DNA of 41,779 bases from Gammaproteobacteria bacterium (GCA_026710425.1 JAPORB010000164.1:1-41779); one strand, 5' to 3'; counted from the first letter of the stretch, positions 25,172 to 35,320 are shown. Made by a program: numbers and translations. Notes: a model not told the origin generated them from the letters alone.

Positions 25172-26350
25172 CTAAATGACACTTTGCTCCTGCAGGTTCT
25201 GAATTTCTTCCTCACTGAGGCCCAGTTCTGCCAGAATACTCTCTGTATGCTGTCCAAGCTTTGGCACCTCACCAGTGACTGGCCCAAACTCGCTGTTATG
25301 CACTGGAGGCAACAGCGTCTCTATGGCACCACCCGGGCTAGCGACTTCGACAAATCGCTTCAGCTCTCGCAACTGTGGGTGATTCCAGACCTGATTCAAG
25401 TGGTTTACCTGAGCATAGGCAATTTTTGCGGTATCCAACTTGGAAATTATCACATCTGTCGAGGAACGGGAGAAAGCATCTTGAATAAGGTTTTTCAGGA
25501 TTTGCCGGTTGGCAGAACGCTGGGCATTGGTCACAAACCGGCTGTCTGAAAAAAGCTGTGGTTGCTCGATCACCTGCTCACAGAAGTGTTGCCATTCCCT
25601 TTGGTTTTGCACTCCCAGCATAATCACATCATCCTGCTGCGAGGTGAACAGACCGTAAGGGTAGATGCTGGCGTGATCAGCACCGGTTCGCAATGGCGGC
25701 TCTGCACCCTCGTAGGCGTAGTACAGGGGGAACCCCATCCATTCCACCATGGCTTCCAGCATAGAGATATCGAGACAGGCTCCTCGCCCGGTTTTACCAC
25801 GCTGAATCAATGCGGCAAGAATACCCGCATGGGCCTGGGTTCCGGCAGCTATGTCAGCGATAGAGATACCACTTTTAACCAGGGTATCGGGCAGTCCGGT
25901 CACCGTCAGCAAGCCAGCCTCGGCCTGCACCAATAGGTCATAGGCTTTCCTGTTGGCATAAGAGCCACTGCTGCCGTAACCGGAAATATTGCACAGAATC
26001 AGTTGCGGATAATGGTTGGACAGTTCCTCATAGCCTAGTCCCATGCGTTTGGCAGCGGCGGGTGTCAGGTTTTGCACCAACACATCGGCCTGCTCCAGCA
26101 GGCGGTCAAGCAGATGCCGACCCGACCCGGACTTAAGATCCATAGTCAGGCTTTCTTTGCCACGGTTAGTCCAGACAAAGTGAGAAGATTGCCCCTTCAC
26201 CCGAGTGTCATAATGCCGGGCAAAGTCACCTACATCGGGCCGTTCAATCTTGATTACGCGAGCACCGAGGTCAGCCAGCTGCCGGGTACAGAGCGGAGCG
26301 GCGATAGCCTGCTCAATGGCCAGAACCGTTATGCCTTGAAGAGGAGGCAC
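25172..26350 (-). CDS. CaiB/BaiF-type (class III) CoA transferase
   Basis: A protein of 392 residues with a GTG start at 26350. It opens with LQGITVLAIEQAIAAPLCTRQLADLGARVIKIE, the usual first strands of the family. Near position 85-100 it has ADVLVQNLTPAAAKRMGLGY, and the catalytic aspartate is D138 in KAYDLLVQAEAGL. These dimeric cytosolic enzymes move CoA between carboxylic acids. The donor and acceptor cannot be told from sequence. It lies 51 bp after a secreted serine hydrolase on the same strand, so the two are probably co-transcribed. The stop is 4 bp from the PQQ dehydrogenase relic, with which it converges. Confidence 0.93.
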   Translation of the reverse strand: MPPLQGITVLAIEQAIAAPLCTRQLADLGARVIKIERPDVGDFARHYDTRVKGQSSHFVWTNRGKESLTMDLKSGSGRHLLDRLLEQADVLVQNLTPAAAKRMGLGYEELSNHYPQLILCNISGYGSSGSYANRKAYDLLVQAEAGLLTVTGLPDTLVKSGISIADIAAGTQAHAGILAALIQRGKTGRGACLDISMLEAMVEWMGFPLYYAYEGAEPPLRTGADHASIYPYGLFTSQQDDVIMLGVQNQREWQHFCEQVIEQPQLFSDSRFVTNAQRSANRQILKNLIQDAFSRSSTDVIISKLDTAKIAYAQVNHLNQVWNHPQLRELKRFVEVASPGGAIETLLPPVHNSEFGPVTGEVPKLGQHTESILAELGLSEEEIQNLQEQSVI

Positions 26351-26401
26351 GGTCTGCCCAACACAGATTTGCTGGAGGAGCGTGTTGACCTAGCCCGGGG
26401 C

Positions 26402-27706
26402 TCAGTCGATCAGTGCCGCATAAACCATGGCGGCAAGCTGACCACGAATAGCATCGGTGCCCGGTGTCGCCATATGCTGGGTCATGCCAACAACAACGAT
26501 CTCTTCCATCGGATCGATCCAGAACACAGTGGCAGCCGCTCCGCCCCAGTAATAAGTACCTTCGCTGAGAGGAAATCCTAACTGACCGGGATGCTCAACG
26601 ACAGCAAAGCCCAATCCCCAAGTTGTCGCCGCAGTATAGCGCTGTTGTGCCGTGAAGTGGTCGCTGGTCATGAACCCGACGGTTCGCTGTCCCAAAATTC
26701 TGGCACCATTCAATTCACCTCCATTCAACATCGCTTGGGCAAACCTCCAGTAATCCGCTGCGGTCGACAGCAGTCCAAAGCTGCCCCCCCTAAACTCATG
26801 TTCAAATGTATAACTGTTCACCGACCATGGATTGACCAGAACACCTCCTGTCGGCTTGCCATATTCCTCATCAATAGGCACCAGATCTCCCTCGCGCCAC
26901 CAATGTACTGGGCCCAATCGTGATGCCTTGTCTGGGCCAACCCAGTAGCCTGTATCGGTCATCCCCAAAGGTTCAGTCAGATTCTGCGCCAGATACTCCT
27001 CAGCAGACATTCCTGAGAGGACTTCCACCAGACGCAAGGCTACATCAGGGCCTACACTGTAACGGAATTGTGAGCCGGGCTGGTTCATCAGCGGTATGTC
27101 GGCCAATAGACTCATCATTTCCTCGAGTGAGGTTTCGGTACTGAATATTCCGGATCCAACAAAATGCTGATCATAACCGCTGATGCCCAGCCCATGGGAA
27201 AATCCTGCCGTATGGCGAAGCACATCCTGAATGGTTGGCTCTCTTTCCATTGGCACCGTGTCGTCCAATACACTGTCGGGTGTTCGAAGCACTTCCAGAT
27301 TGGCAAACTCAGGAATGTAGCGCGACAACGGATCAGTTAACTGAAAAGCACCCTGCTCATAGAGTTGCATCAGAGCTGTAGTGGCAATGGCCTTGGTCAT
27401 GGAATAGATGCGGAAGATTGTTTGTGGTGACATCGGAATCTCCCGCTGAACATCCTGATAGCCCACCGCACTTAAATGAGCAACTTTGCCCTGACGAGCC
27501 ACCAAGGTCACAATGCCTGCCAACTCTCCGTTATCAACTTTCTGCTGAAAAAAGGCATCGATCTGATCCAGGTGTTCCGCATCAAAACCGACTTCCTCCG
27601 GTTTAACAATGGGCAGGTCTTGGGCAAGTACCGAAAAGGTATAGAGAGCAAGGCTAAGAAAAGCTGTAAGAGACAGCAAGCTCCGCATCAATGAGACCAA
27701 GGACAT
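26402..27706 (-). CDS. secreted serine hydrolase, class C beta-lactamase / esterase family
   Basis: A protein of 434 residues from the ATG at 27706, which follows AAGGAG at proper spacing; the frame opens further upstream without a ribosome site. A signal peptide ends near SVLAQ (residue 29). The active-site motif SMTK is at 102-105 in IFRIYSMTKAIATTAL, and YSV at 216-218 in QFRYSVGPD is the second motif. These penicillin-binding-like proteins hydrolyse esters, peptides or lactams in the periplasm; most are not resistance enzymes. It is the middle gene of a minus-strand trio with a small membrane protein and the CoA transferase. Confidence 0.92.
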   Translation of the reverse strand: MSLVSLMRSLLSLTAFLSLALYTFSVLAQDLPIVKPEEVGFDAEHLDQIDAFFQQKVDNGELAGIVTLVARQGKVAHLSAVGYQDVQREIPMSPQTIFRIYSMTKAIATTALMQLYEQGAFQLTDPLSRYIPEFANLEVLRTPDSVLDDTVPMEREPTIQDVLRHTAGFSHGLGISGYDQHFVGSGIFSTETSLEEMMSLLADIPLMNQPGSQFRYSVGPDVALRLVEVLSGMSAEEYLAQNLTEPLGMTDTGYWVGPDKASRLGPVHWWREGDLVPIDEEYGKPTGGVLVNPWSVNSYTFEHEFRGGSFGLLSTAADYWRFAQAMLNGGELNGARILGQRTVGFMTSDHFTAQQRYTAATTWGLGFAVVEHPGQLGFPLSEGTYYWGGAAATVFWIDPMEEIVVVGMTQHMATPGTDAIRGQLAAMVYAALID

Positions 27707-27786
27707 GGTTAACTCCTTATTTGTAGTAATGATTTCAATATGGCAGCGGTGGTTGCACAGGCAAAAACCAGTAAAATAGCAGTTTG

Positions 27787-28287
27787 TTACTCGGCAGGTG
27801 TCCAGTAGAACACTTCCCATTCGTTGAGGGGTTCTGAGCCCGGATAGAGAGGCTCATCAAGCGGTCTGCCGGACTTGGCGGCCCATTGCCCCATCATTTC
27901 GAGCCGTTGGGGGCCAAGAATCTCGGTCGCTTTCATAACATAGGTTGCCTCATCCAGACGCAACCAGGCTTCATCATTGCCTTCCCTGATCCGCTGCGCC
28001 CAGAAGCCGCCATCCGGGCGGGTTGCCGTAATTATGCCATCCTTTGTTGCAACCCAGGACAGGTAATTGACAAAGGGTGGAAAACCTTTCTGCTTGAAGA
28101 GCAGCAATTCCAGAAAATCATTGTGGACGGTAAAATCTTCTGGTGGTGGGGTCAAGGTCCCACCAATGATCAACCCCGGTGTGCGGCCAAGTCCCTGATT
28201 ACTCAGGTATGGGGCTGTTAAGGCCCAGCCAAGCAGACCTGCGAAAATTAAGCCGAGTGATATCATGACCAGACCTGCTTTACTCAT
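27787..28287 (-). CDS. membrane-anchored protein of unknown function
   Basis: A protein of 166 residues with one N-terminal membrane segment (about 5-27, GLVMISLGLIFAGLLGWAL) and an extracytoplasmic remainder. The middle (FLELLLFKQKGFPPFVNYLS, then WVATKDGIITATRPDGGFWAQRI) has the feel of a small beta-barrel, perhaps split-barrel-like, but I cannot place it with assurance. It is the first gene of the trio ending with the CoA transferase; 80 bp separate it from the serine hydrolase. Confidence 0.75.
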   Translation of the reverse strand: MSKAGLVMISLGLIFAGLLGWALTAPYLSNQGLGRTPGLIIGGTLTPPPEDFTVHNDFLELLLFKQKGFPPFVNYLSWVATKDGIITATRPDGGFWAQRIREGNDEAWLRLDEATYVMKATEILGPQRLEMMGQWAAKSGRPLDEPLYPGSEPLNEWEVFYWTPAE

Positions 28288-28891
28288 TGTGTATTCTCCT
28301 TATAAGTTTGCGCTGCAAAATTCAGCCTCTTAGCCGGTGACTCGTAAAACTCATCGGTTATATTAGGTAATTGGAACTCAATTTACCAGACATACATAAG
28401 GATGGAGTTCCTCCTGCTGGTAGATACCCAAATGCTAAAAGTAAAGAAGTAGACAGTTTCCCCTGCCTTATTTATTGTAGCTTAACTTAGTTGCAAACAT
28501 GAGGGTCTGGAAATAGTTGCAGCATAGATTGATATGAACATAAGCGACAATGCTGGCAGTTTGGATTCAGCAGAGAAAGTTCTGACCCAGTGATCAAGTG
28601 CATCTGACAGGTATACCGATAAAGGATTCTATTCTCCCGCAGATTCACGAGATCCGAAGAGAGATTCGCTTGTGCCGGAAACTGTCCGAAGAATCTTAAT
28701 AACGTTTTTGGGGCAAGTCACAGCGTCGGATTTCACCTGCAAACTATTGTGGCTAGGAGCAGTTATTTTGGGGAAATTATATACTATTGACCCATACCAT
28801 AGTCTTGACTTTTCGGGCATTTAGCATAAGAATGTTTCCAGTTAAGCAATTGAATTGGGGAGCAATCAGGCTCAAAGGTCTAGCCAAAACC
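28288..28891. other. intergenic region between the minus-strand trio and the IS relic
   Basis: No supportable gene. It should include the promoter of the trio near 28290-28400. The right part borders the transposase relic, and I could not identify terminal inverted repeats or a target duplication. Confidence 0.5.
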
Positions 28892-29635
28892 ATATCAGTT
28901 CTTGAATATTTTGGGTTGTTCACTGACTAGGCTGTTACCGTGAAGCTCGTAGAAGAGCAGAGTTGGCCAAATGGCTCAGTCTGCCCCTCATGTGATGAGA
29001 TTGGCAACATCGCACATAGAGTCAAGGCCACCCCCTGCAAGTCTTGCCTCAAGGATTTCTCAGAAAACTGCTTGGTTGTTGCTGGAACGCATACGCGAGC
29101 TTGCAAGCTGGGCGACCAGATGCTGTCGAATATGGTTGAGTTAGACGAATCCTACTTCGGCGGTAAGGAAGTAAAACAGCACAATGAGAAGAATGCTAAC
29201 GCAGGGTAAGGCCCTCTGGAAAAGCAAGCCGTGATGGGAGCATGTGAAAGAGGCGGCAATGTGAAGGCACAGAAAATAGGCACAACTGATGCTAAAATAC
29301 TGACAGACTTTGTACATGCCAATGTGCAGGTTGGATTGACCCTATACACTGAAGAAAATAAGGGTTACAAATGTCTTCTCAGAGTCTTCCACAATCATGA
29401 TTCAGAAAAGCATTTCGCTAAGGAATTCGTCAAAGTAATGGCGTACAACAACGGCATTGAATCCGTTTGGGCGGTACTGAAGCGTGGCTATGTAAGCAAC
29501 TTTCACCACCTTAGCTTTAAGTACTTGCAACGCTTTGCCGATGAGTTCTCATTCCGCTTGAATGAGGGCAATGTCGAGCAGGATACAATCAACCGAATGA
29601 AATCTCGTGCGCTTCCAGTGAACATAAAAAATTGA
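28892..29635 (+). mobile_element. decayed IS1595-family transposase relic
   Basis: One reading frame holds all recognisable parts. It opens with ISVLEYFGLFTD, then an in-frame TAG at 28928. A zinc-ribbon follows (SWPNGSVCPSC and CKSCLKDFS), then VELDESYFGGKE with the first catalytic aspartate, an in-frame TAA at 29207, and VMGACERGGNVKAQKI. The end carries LYTEENKGY, NGIESVWAVLKRGY and FHHLSFKYLQRFADEF. In intact members about 55-60 residues lie between the zinc-ribbon and the DE segment; here they are deleted. The usual YTD is YTE. Two stops plus a deletion mean no active transposase. It ends 20 bp before the methyltransferase start, so it may mark the edge of the inserted restriction-modification pair. 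Confidence 0.88.
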
Positions 29636-29654
29636 TCCATGAGGAATTCACAAT

Positions 29655-30491
29655 ATGAGAGCTGCTTTAGAGCAGCCCCCAATGTGCGCCACAACAGTGT
29701 ATGAAGGGGACTGTTTAACAATTATTCCAGATAGTATTCCTATGAACTCGATAGATCTAGTTATCACGTCACCACCATATGCAGATCAGCGCAAAGACAA
29801 TTATGGCGGCGTACCAGCTGACAAATATGTGAACTGGATGCTACCTCGTACCGAGCAATTACTGAATTGCCTAAAGCCTACTGGATCATTTGTGCTTAAC
29901 ATAAAAGAACGAGCAATTAATGGCGAACGCCACACCTATGTAATCGAACTGATTCAGGCTATGCGGGAGCAAGGCTGGCGGTGGGTAGAGGAGTATTGCT
30001 GGCACAAAAAAAACTGTTATCCTGGAAAGTGGCCGAACCGGTTTAGGGATTCATGGGAAAGGTTGCTGCATTTCACAAAATCAAAGAAGTTCAAGATGAA
30101 TCAGGATGCTGTCAGGGTGCCAATGGGAGACTGGGCCAAGTCTCGACTTAAGAACCTGTCTGATAGGGACAAATCACGAGACGAAAGTGTTCACGGCAAT
30201 GGCTTTGGCAAAAACGTATCAAACTGGGTGGGTAGGGAGACTGCTTATCCTACTAACGTTTTACACATGGCGACGGAGTGCGGCAATGCGGGGCATCCAG
30301 CGGCCTTCCCTGAGCAATTGCCAGACTGGTTTATTCGATTATTTACAGACTCCAGGGATGTGGTTCTTGATCCCTTTGCCGGATCGGGAACAACGTTGAT
30401 AGCAGCTTACAAACTGAACCGATCATCTATTGGTATAGACCTATCTAACGAATACTGCGAATTTATGCGGGAAAGGATCAGTAGTTTATGA
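29655..30491 (+). CDS. type II DNA methyltransferase (SPPY class, probable N4-cytosine or N6-adenine)
   Basis: A protein of 278 residues; GAGGAA precedes the ATG by 8 bases. The catalytic motif TSPPY is at 38-42 within DLVITSPPYADQRKDNYGG, and the SAM-binding FAGSGTT is at 241-247 near the C-terminus, the motif order of beta-class methyltransferases. SPPY favours N4-cytosine methylation, though some adenine enzymes share it. It protects host DNA from the paired endonuclease. Its TGA overlaps the ATG of that gene by 4 bases, so both are made together. The specificity cannot be read from sequence. Confidence 0.92.
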   Translation: MRAALEQPPMCATTVYEGDCLTIIPDSIPMNSIDLVITSPPYADQRKDNYGGVPADKYVNWMLPRTEQLLNCLKPTGSFVLNIKERAINGERHTYVIELIQAMREQGWRWVEEYCWHKKNCYPGKWPNRFRDSWERLLHFTKSKKFKMNQDAVRVPMGDWAKSRLKNLSDRDKSRDESVHGNGFGKNVSNWVGRETAYPTNVLHMATECGNAGHPAAFPEQLPDWFIRLFTDSRDVVLDPFAGSGTTLIAAYKLNRSSIGIDLSNEYCEFMRERISSL

Positions 30492-31222
30492 ATCCCGAAT
30501 GGTGGAGGCAGGCTGTTATACAACTGGATGAGCAGGTAGGCGGGTTCACAGACAAAATCAGAGTCAAGCTGAAGGAGCTGAAACCGCAAGAACTGATTAT
30601 CAGAAAAAACCCGTACCTGTTCTGTTTGCGGGCTACCAACGACACAAGACGGTATGCAGAATCTATACTGGATGCTTTCCTGTCCTCAAGCGAGGAAACT
30701 ATGTTTGGAACCTTGGCCGAAGATTGTGCAGTTATTATTTGTAATCATGGTAAACACGGCTGGAAATCCGGTGCTGAGGGTATTGACATTGAGTACTCGG
30801 ATGTCGAATATTTGAAGAGCAAGACAAGAACAATCGTTCAGGTTAAATCAGGTAAGAACTGGGGTAACTCATCGCAGCGCAAAAAGATGGAAGATTACTT
30901 CAAAAAGTATGCGAAGATTTTAAGGCAAGGTGGCGATATAAATGTTAGGTGTATTGAAGGTGTTTGTTACGGCCCAGCAAGCAAGAACGACAGAGGCAAC
31001 TTCCACACTTATATTGGTTCGGAATTTTGGAAGGAAATTAGCGGATGGGACGGTACTTACCTAGCGTTGCTGGGTGTATTCAGGTCACATGCACAAAACG
31101 GGTTGTCAGAAGTCAAGGCGGATGCAAAAGAGTGTATAACAAATTTTCTTGTGAAAAATGCAATATCTGTAAATGGACAAATTAATTGGGACAACCTGAT
31201 TTTATATGTAAATGGGAAATAA
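30488..31222 (+). CDS. PmeII-family type II restriction endonuclease
   Basis: A protein of 244 residues whose start overlaps the methyltransferase stop. Residues 60-72 (ILDAFLSSSEETMFG) and 96-102 (AEGIDIE) followed by IVQVKSGKNWGNSSQ (116-130) match the PmeII-like endonucleases as I remember them. D100, E102 and Q118-x-K120 form a PD-(D/E)xK-type centre with glutamine in the middle position. It cleaves unmethylated recognition sites on incoming DNA. No frame break is seen, so the pair looks functional. The region beyond is non-coding. No control (C) protein gene was found next to it. Confidence 0.85.
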   Translation: MNPEWWRQAVIQLDEQVGGFTDKIRVKLKELKPQELIIRKNPYLFCLRATNDTRRYAESILDAFLSSSEETMFGTLAEDCAVIICNHGKHGWKSGAEGIDIEYSDVEYLKSKTRTIVQVKSGKNWGNSSQRKKMEDYFKKYAKILRQGGDINVRCIEGVCYGPASKNDRGNFHTYIGSEFWKEISGWDGTYLALLGVFRSHAQNGLSEVKADAKECITNFLVKNAISVNGQINWDNLILYVNGK

Positions 31223-31588
31223 CATCAGTTAAAGCTAGTGCCTCTGCTTTAGTAATCCATCTTTTTTATTATTAATCAAAATTAGCCAGACACCATTGGT
31301 AACCGATGACAGACATATGGTATCTGTTTTCACTTTCAGCTCAACCTGATAGAATTATAATTGGTGTACTTCACTGATATATCATCAGAACCTTACCACA
31401 ACATAACTGATCACCATGATGAAAAGTACTGTCACCGGATAGATAACATCAGTTCGAATGCTCAGCTCCCTATTCTGGGGCTGAAATCCACATTGACACT
31501 ATGGCTGGTAAAGGCTAGGCATTCCCCGGATTATTTCCTACCCAGACCATATCGTGTGACCCACAGGTTGTAAAGGAACGCAATAGAC
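31223..31588. other. intergenic region after the restriction gene
   Basis: No supportable gene or clear terminator. A 70-codon frame at 31361-31573 has no family likeness. This is the right-hand edge of the restriction-modification insert, where a target-site copy might be found by comparison with relatives. Confidence 0.5.
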
Positions 31589-32662
31589 TTGCCCCTTAAT
31601 AGACACTATAGTTCAGTTGTGCCTGACAAAAACCGACTTCTTTCTGACTCTCTGCACTGGGAGCACTGGCTTGCGCTAGCTGGTTTGCTTTTGCTTTGTT
31701 CACTGTGTGCAGGTCAGACCAAGTTTTCAGAAAGGCTTCCGAACACCCTTCTGAATGTTAGCCCGCCCACGGCCCGAGTCACCGGCAAACCCGGTGACAT
31801 GGTTTATATAATGCGCAGCTGTCCTTCGATACCACTGAAGGATGTTCGTAGAAGAATTGTCAACACTACGATTCAGGAGTGGGCTTATTTTGGCTATAGT
31901 GTGCTGGATCTGGTACCGACTCGCGAGTCCAACCCAGAACCTAAACGTCAACCTTGGCGCCGGACTCTCATAGCATCTGATGAGGCACTGCGGGTAGCCA
32001 GTTCAATCGCAGGCTACTGGGCCGCCACGCCAGACAGTGCCTGGATTCTGGAACAGCAAAACCAATCCTGGGCCAGATACGGGTCGGGTTCCCGCTGGCG
32101 TCAACCTTGGTCGGCGGCGTTTATCTCATGGGTTATGTGCGAAAGCGGGATCGGAGAAACGGAAGTCTTCCATCGCGCCATCGCCCACCACAGCTATATC
32201 GATCAGGCAATTACTGCAACTGATCAACAAGACAGTCAGGCAGCTTACAGGGCTTTTGAACCGGGAGAGCAGCAGATATTGCCTGGAGATATGTTGTGCC
32301 GCGGTTACCGCCCAGCTTATAAGACCTTGGTCGCCAGACGTCAACAAATGGATTCTGGTGCCCGCACCCATTGTGACATTGTTATCAAGCTTGATCCGCA
32401 TAACGAACGCATCATGCTAATTGGCGGAAACGTACGCAGCTGGGTGAGGCTGAAACTATTGCCCGCTGCAATAAATGACCGGGGGTACCTTACCCCTGAA
32501 CCCTATAATGGCCGCACTATTTTCGCTCATCTTCAGCTGCAAGCCGGAGATGCCGACAATGATATGTTGCACCAAAGCCCAACTTTTCAGTCTCTCAATT
32601 GTGCAAAATTGCCGGTTGCATTACGGTTGATTCAACCCACCCTGTTTGAGGACTGTTCCTGA
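31589..32662 (+). CDS. DUF2272-type exported protein
   Basis: A protein of 357 residues from a TTG start, with AAAGGAA about 12 bases upstream. A hydrophobic segment at about 27-42 (WLALAGLLLLCSLCAG) is a signal peptide or anchor. The family core is RWRQPWSAAFISWVMCESGIG (about 170-190), then RAIAHHSYIDQAI, LPGDMLCR and GARTHCDIVIKL. The order of a cysteine-free WSAAFISW segment, GDMLCR and an HCDIVI segment resembles NlpC/P60-like amidases, and DUF2272 is thought to be related to them. A cell-wall role is therefore plausible but not shown. Thymidine kinase follows after 79 bp. Confidence 0.8.
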   Translation: MPLNRHYSSVVPDKNRLLSDSLHWEHWLALAGLLLLCSLCAGQTKFSERLPNTLLNVSPPTARVTGKPGDMVYIMRSCPSIPLKDVRRRIVNTTIQEWAYFGYSVLDLVPTRESNPEPKRQPWRRTLIASDEALRVASSIAGYWAATPDSAWILEQQNQSWARYGSGSRWRQPWSAAFISWVMCESGIGETEVFHRAIAHHSYIDQAITATDQQDSQAAYRAFEPGEQQILPGDMLCRGYRPAYKTLVARRQQMDSGARTHCDIVIKLDPHNERIMLIGGNVRSWVRLKLLPAAINDRGYLTPEPYNGRTIFAHLQLQAGDADNDMLHQSPTFQSLNCAKLPVALRLIQPTLFEDCS

Positions 32663-32741
32663 AACGCGCCTATTGAACTCGTCAAGAATGTTCTCTCAGG
32701 CCCGAAGCAACCAACGCAATAATTTCACTTGATTTCCCACC

Positions 32742-33359
32742 ATGGCCAAGTTGTATTTCTATTACTCTTCAATGAATGCCGGCAAGTCCACTTCCCTGTT
32801 GCAATCCAGCTACAATTATAGGGAAAGGGGGATGAATACACTGATTCTGGCTCCTGAATTGGACAATCGCTATGGAGTAGGCAAGGTCACCTCCCGCATC
32901 GGACTGGAATCTGATGCTATGATTTTCAAGTCCACCGATGATCTATACCAATTAATTCAGCAGCAGCATAACAATGACACCCTGCACTGTGTCCTGGTTG
33001 ACGAGGCCCAGTTTCTCAGCAAGGAGCAGGTTTTTCAGCTGGGTGAGGTCACTGACAAGCTGAATATTCCTGTTCTTGCCTATGGACTGCGTACCGATTT
33101 TCGCGGTGAACCTTTTGAGGGAAGCAAATATCTTATGGCTTGGTCCGATAATCTCAAGGAACTGAAAGCCATCTGCCATTGTGGTGCGAAAGCGACCATG
33201 GTGGTCAGAATCAGTGATGATGGCACACCCGTCAGGGAAGGTTCACAGGTGGAAATTGGCGGGAATGACCGCTATGTTTCCATGTGCCGAAGGCACTTCA
33301 GGGAATTGGTATTTCAGGATGGTGAGACCAGCCAGAATCATTCAGCGGTAGGAAAATGA
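32742..33359 (+). CDS. tdk: thymidine kinase, type II
   Basis: A protein of 205 residues, normal length for this enzyme. It phosphorylates thymidine with ATP in the salvage pathway. The phosphate-binding loop [12 protein letters not shown] is at 9-20, the Walker B DEAQFLS is near residue 88, and [14 protein letters not shown] is the thymidine-binding lasso region start. Zinc ligands are AICHCGAKA and CRRHF near the end. No frame disturbance. The Shine-Dalgarno site is weak. It stands between the DUF2272 gene and the gamma-glutamyltransferase gene, with no functional tie. Confidence 0.97.
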   Translation: MAKLYFYYSSMNAGKSTSLLQSSYNYRERGMNTLILAPELDNRYGVGKVTSRIGLESDAMIFKSTDDLYQLIQQQHNNDTLHCVLVDEAQFLSKEQVFQLGEVTDKLNIPVLAYGLRTDFRGEPFEGSKYLMAWSDNLKELKAICHCGAKATMVVRISDDGTPVREGSQVEIGGNDRYVSMCRRHFRELVFQDGETSQNHSAVGK

Positions 33360-33532
33360 AAATCTACCCCTAAACCGACCAGTCTAACTGCCTGCCTTGC
33401 GTTTATTTTATTGTCGCAATTGTAGGAATGCATTGGGGGCGATCAACCCTGTGGTAGAATTATTGTCAGATCATCCTGTCGACTTATGTTTCATGGCAGG
33501 CTTACAATCTTTATTGGAGTATGTAGAGCGTT

Positions 33533-35320
33533 ATGATGAAAAACCTTTTGAGTATTACTGTTCTCAGCCTGCTGGTTTTCTGCTTTGAAACCGGACCAGT
33601 CCATATCAATGCAGCATTCGCCAGCCCGGATCCTGCCGAACCCTCAGCAGTAGAGGGTACCAGCAATGAGGTTGAGGGCGACTCTGGCTGGACAGCCGGC
33701 TACATGGCATCCGTGGCAAACCCCTACGCTACAGAAGCAGCTGCTGAGATTCTGGCACAGGGAGGACATGCCGTGGACGCTGCTATTGCTGCCCACACTG
33801 TGCTGGGTCTGGTGGAACCAGAAAGTTCGGGTCTGGGAGGCGGAGGTTTCATGGTGGTCTACCAGCAAGATGGCCAGCAAGTAAAGTTCTACGATGGACG
33901 GGAAACAGCACCTGCTGGTGCCAGTGTGGATATGTTTATGCAGGATGGTCAGGAGATGGGGTTTTTTCAGGCAAAGGAAAGCGGCAAGGCGGTGGGGGTA
34001 CCCGGTGCTGTTGCCTTATACAAGCTTGCACATGATGCTCACGGCCAATTGCCCTGGGCTGATGTGTTTCAACCTGCGATTCGACTGGCTACTGAAGGCT
34101 TTGTAGTTCCCAAGAAAATGGCCAATTACCTGCCCATGTTGAGCGGCGTATCTTTGCTGGCCCAATTCCCAGGCAGTGCCGAATATTTCTATCCAGATGG
34201 CGAACCCTTGCAGGCCGGGGATGTCCTGAGGAATCTCGAGTATGCAGCCACCTTGACTCGAATTGCCGAAGAGGGTCCGCAAGCATTTTATACTGGGGAA
34301 ATTGCAGCATCAATTGCGGCGGCGGCCCAGGCCGAACCCAATCCGGGAACTCTTTCCACGGATGACATTGCCAGCTATCAGGCCGTTATTCGCGATGCGA
34401 TATGTGCAGACTGGCGTGATCTGCAAATCTGTGGCGCAACGCCGCCATCCTCAGGAGCGATGCAAATAATGGTGGCCAATCTCTATGATGAACTGGTCTC
34501 CGAGGATGCCTCACAGATGGAAAAAATCCAAGCTTTTGTTGATGCTCAACGTCTGGCCTACGCAGATCGGGATTACTACTTTGGCGACCCGGACCGTATA
34601 AATGTTCCAGTAGAGCAACTCATTGACCCTGCCTATCTCAGTTATCGTGCTGCGAATCCGATTGCACCAGGGGATGTGCCAACCCATGGTGATCCGGCAA
34701 CTGTATTTGGCACCAGCTCAGCTACTCTTTGGAGGCAGGATAGCACTGCCGAACCTGCTGGGACTACTCACTTTTCCATTGTTGATAACAATGGCAATGC
34801 CGTATCCGCTACCATGACAGTGGAATCAATATTTGGCTCTGCCCGTTGGGTCGCAGGTTTTGTTTTGAACAATCAGCTGACGGATTTTGCAACGGAATAT
34901 GATCCAGAATTGCCTGAGGCGGCCAATGCAGTCCGGCCCGGTGCTCGGCCTCGTTCATCTATGTCTCCCACAATCGTGCTGGACCAAAATGATGAACTGT
35001 TCATGATTACCGGCTCACCTGGTGGCAATTCGATACCTGCCTACACAGCAAAAACTATTCTCGGCATCGTTGACTGGAATTTGTCGGTTGCAGATGCTAT
35101 CAGCTTTCCCAACATTGTTGCCCGGGGTCAGAGTGTGCGTGTTGAAACCGGCACTGAACCTGGGACTGAAGTGGCGAGCTTTCTGAAGGATGCGGGCTAT
35201 CAGGTGCAAGAGAGCCGGGGGGAGAACTCAGGTTTGCATGTGATTCTGGTTCAAGATGAGATGCTGGAAGGCGGTGCTGACCCGCGTCGGGCGGGAACAG
35301 TGCTCTCTCGTGCGCCATAG
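33533..35320 (+). CDS. ggt: periplasmic gamma-glutamyltransferase (glutathione hydrolase)
   Basis: A protein of 595 residues with a signal peptide (about 1-30). It matures by self-cleavage before threonine 411 in PAGTTHFSIVD, giving a large subunit (about 31-410) and a small one (411-595). Other marks are the glycine loop SSGLGGGGFMVVY at 98-110, DGRETAP at 121-127, and ITGSPGGNSIP in the small subunit, which holds the gamma-glutamyl group. It cleaves glutathione and other gamma-glutamyl compounds in the periplasm and can transfer the group to amino acids. ATG at 33533 and 33536 are both possible starts. Confidence 0.96.
   Translation: MMKNLLSITVLSLLVFCFETGPVHINAAFASPDPAEPSAVEGTSNEVEGDSGWTAGYMASVANPYATEAAAEILAQGGHAVDAAIAAHTVLGLVEPESSGLGGGGFMVVYQQDGQQVKFYDGRETAPAGASVDMFMQDGQEMGFFQAKESGKAVGVPGAVALYKLAHDAHGQLPWADVFQPAIRLATEGFVVPKKMANYLPMLSGVSLLAQFPGSAEYFYPDGEPLQAGDVLRNLEYAATLTRIAEEGPQAFYTGEIAASIAAAAQAEPNPGTLSTDDIASYQAVIRDAICADWRDLQICGATPPSSGAMQIMVANLYDELVSEDASQMEKIQAFVDAQRLAYADRDYYFGDPDRINVPVEQLIDPAYLSYRAANPIAPGDVPTHGDPATVFGTSSATLWRQDSTAEPAGTTHFSIVDNNGNAVSATMTVESIFGSARWVAGFVLNNQLTDFATEYDPELPEAANAVRPGARPRSSMSPTIVLDQNDELFMITGSPGGNSIPAYTAKTILGIVDWNLSVADAISFPNIVARGQSVRVETGTEPGTEVASFLKDAGYQVQESRGENSGLHVILVQDEMLEGGADPRRAGTVLSRAP

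Noticed and set aside
28629-28820. 63-codon minus-strand frame before the IS relic
   Set aside because: Composition is random-looking and no ribosome site or family likeness was found.
29207-29231. Frameshift in the IS1595-type relic
   Set aside because: The downstream part is in the same frame as the upstream part; the break is an in-frame TAA.
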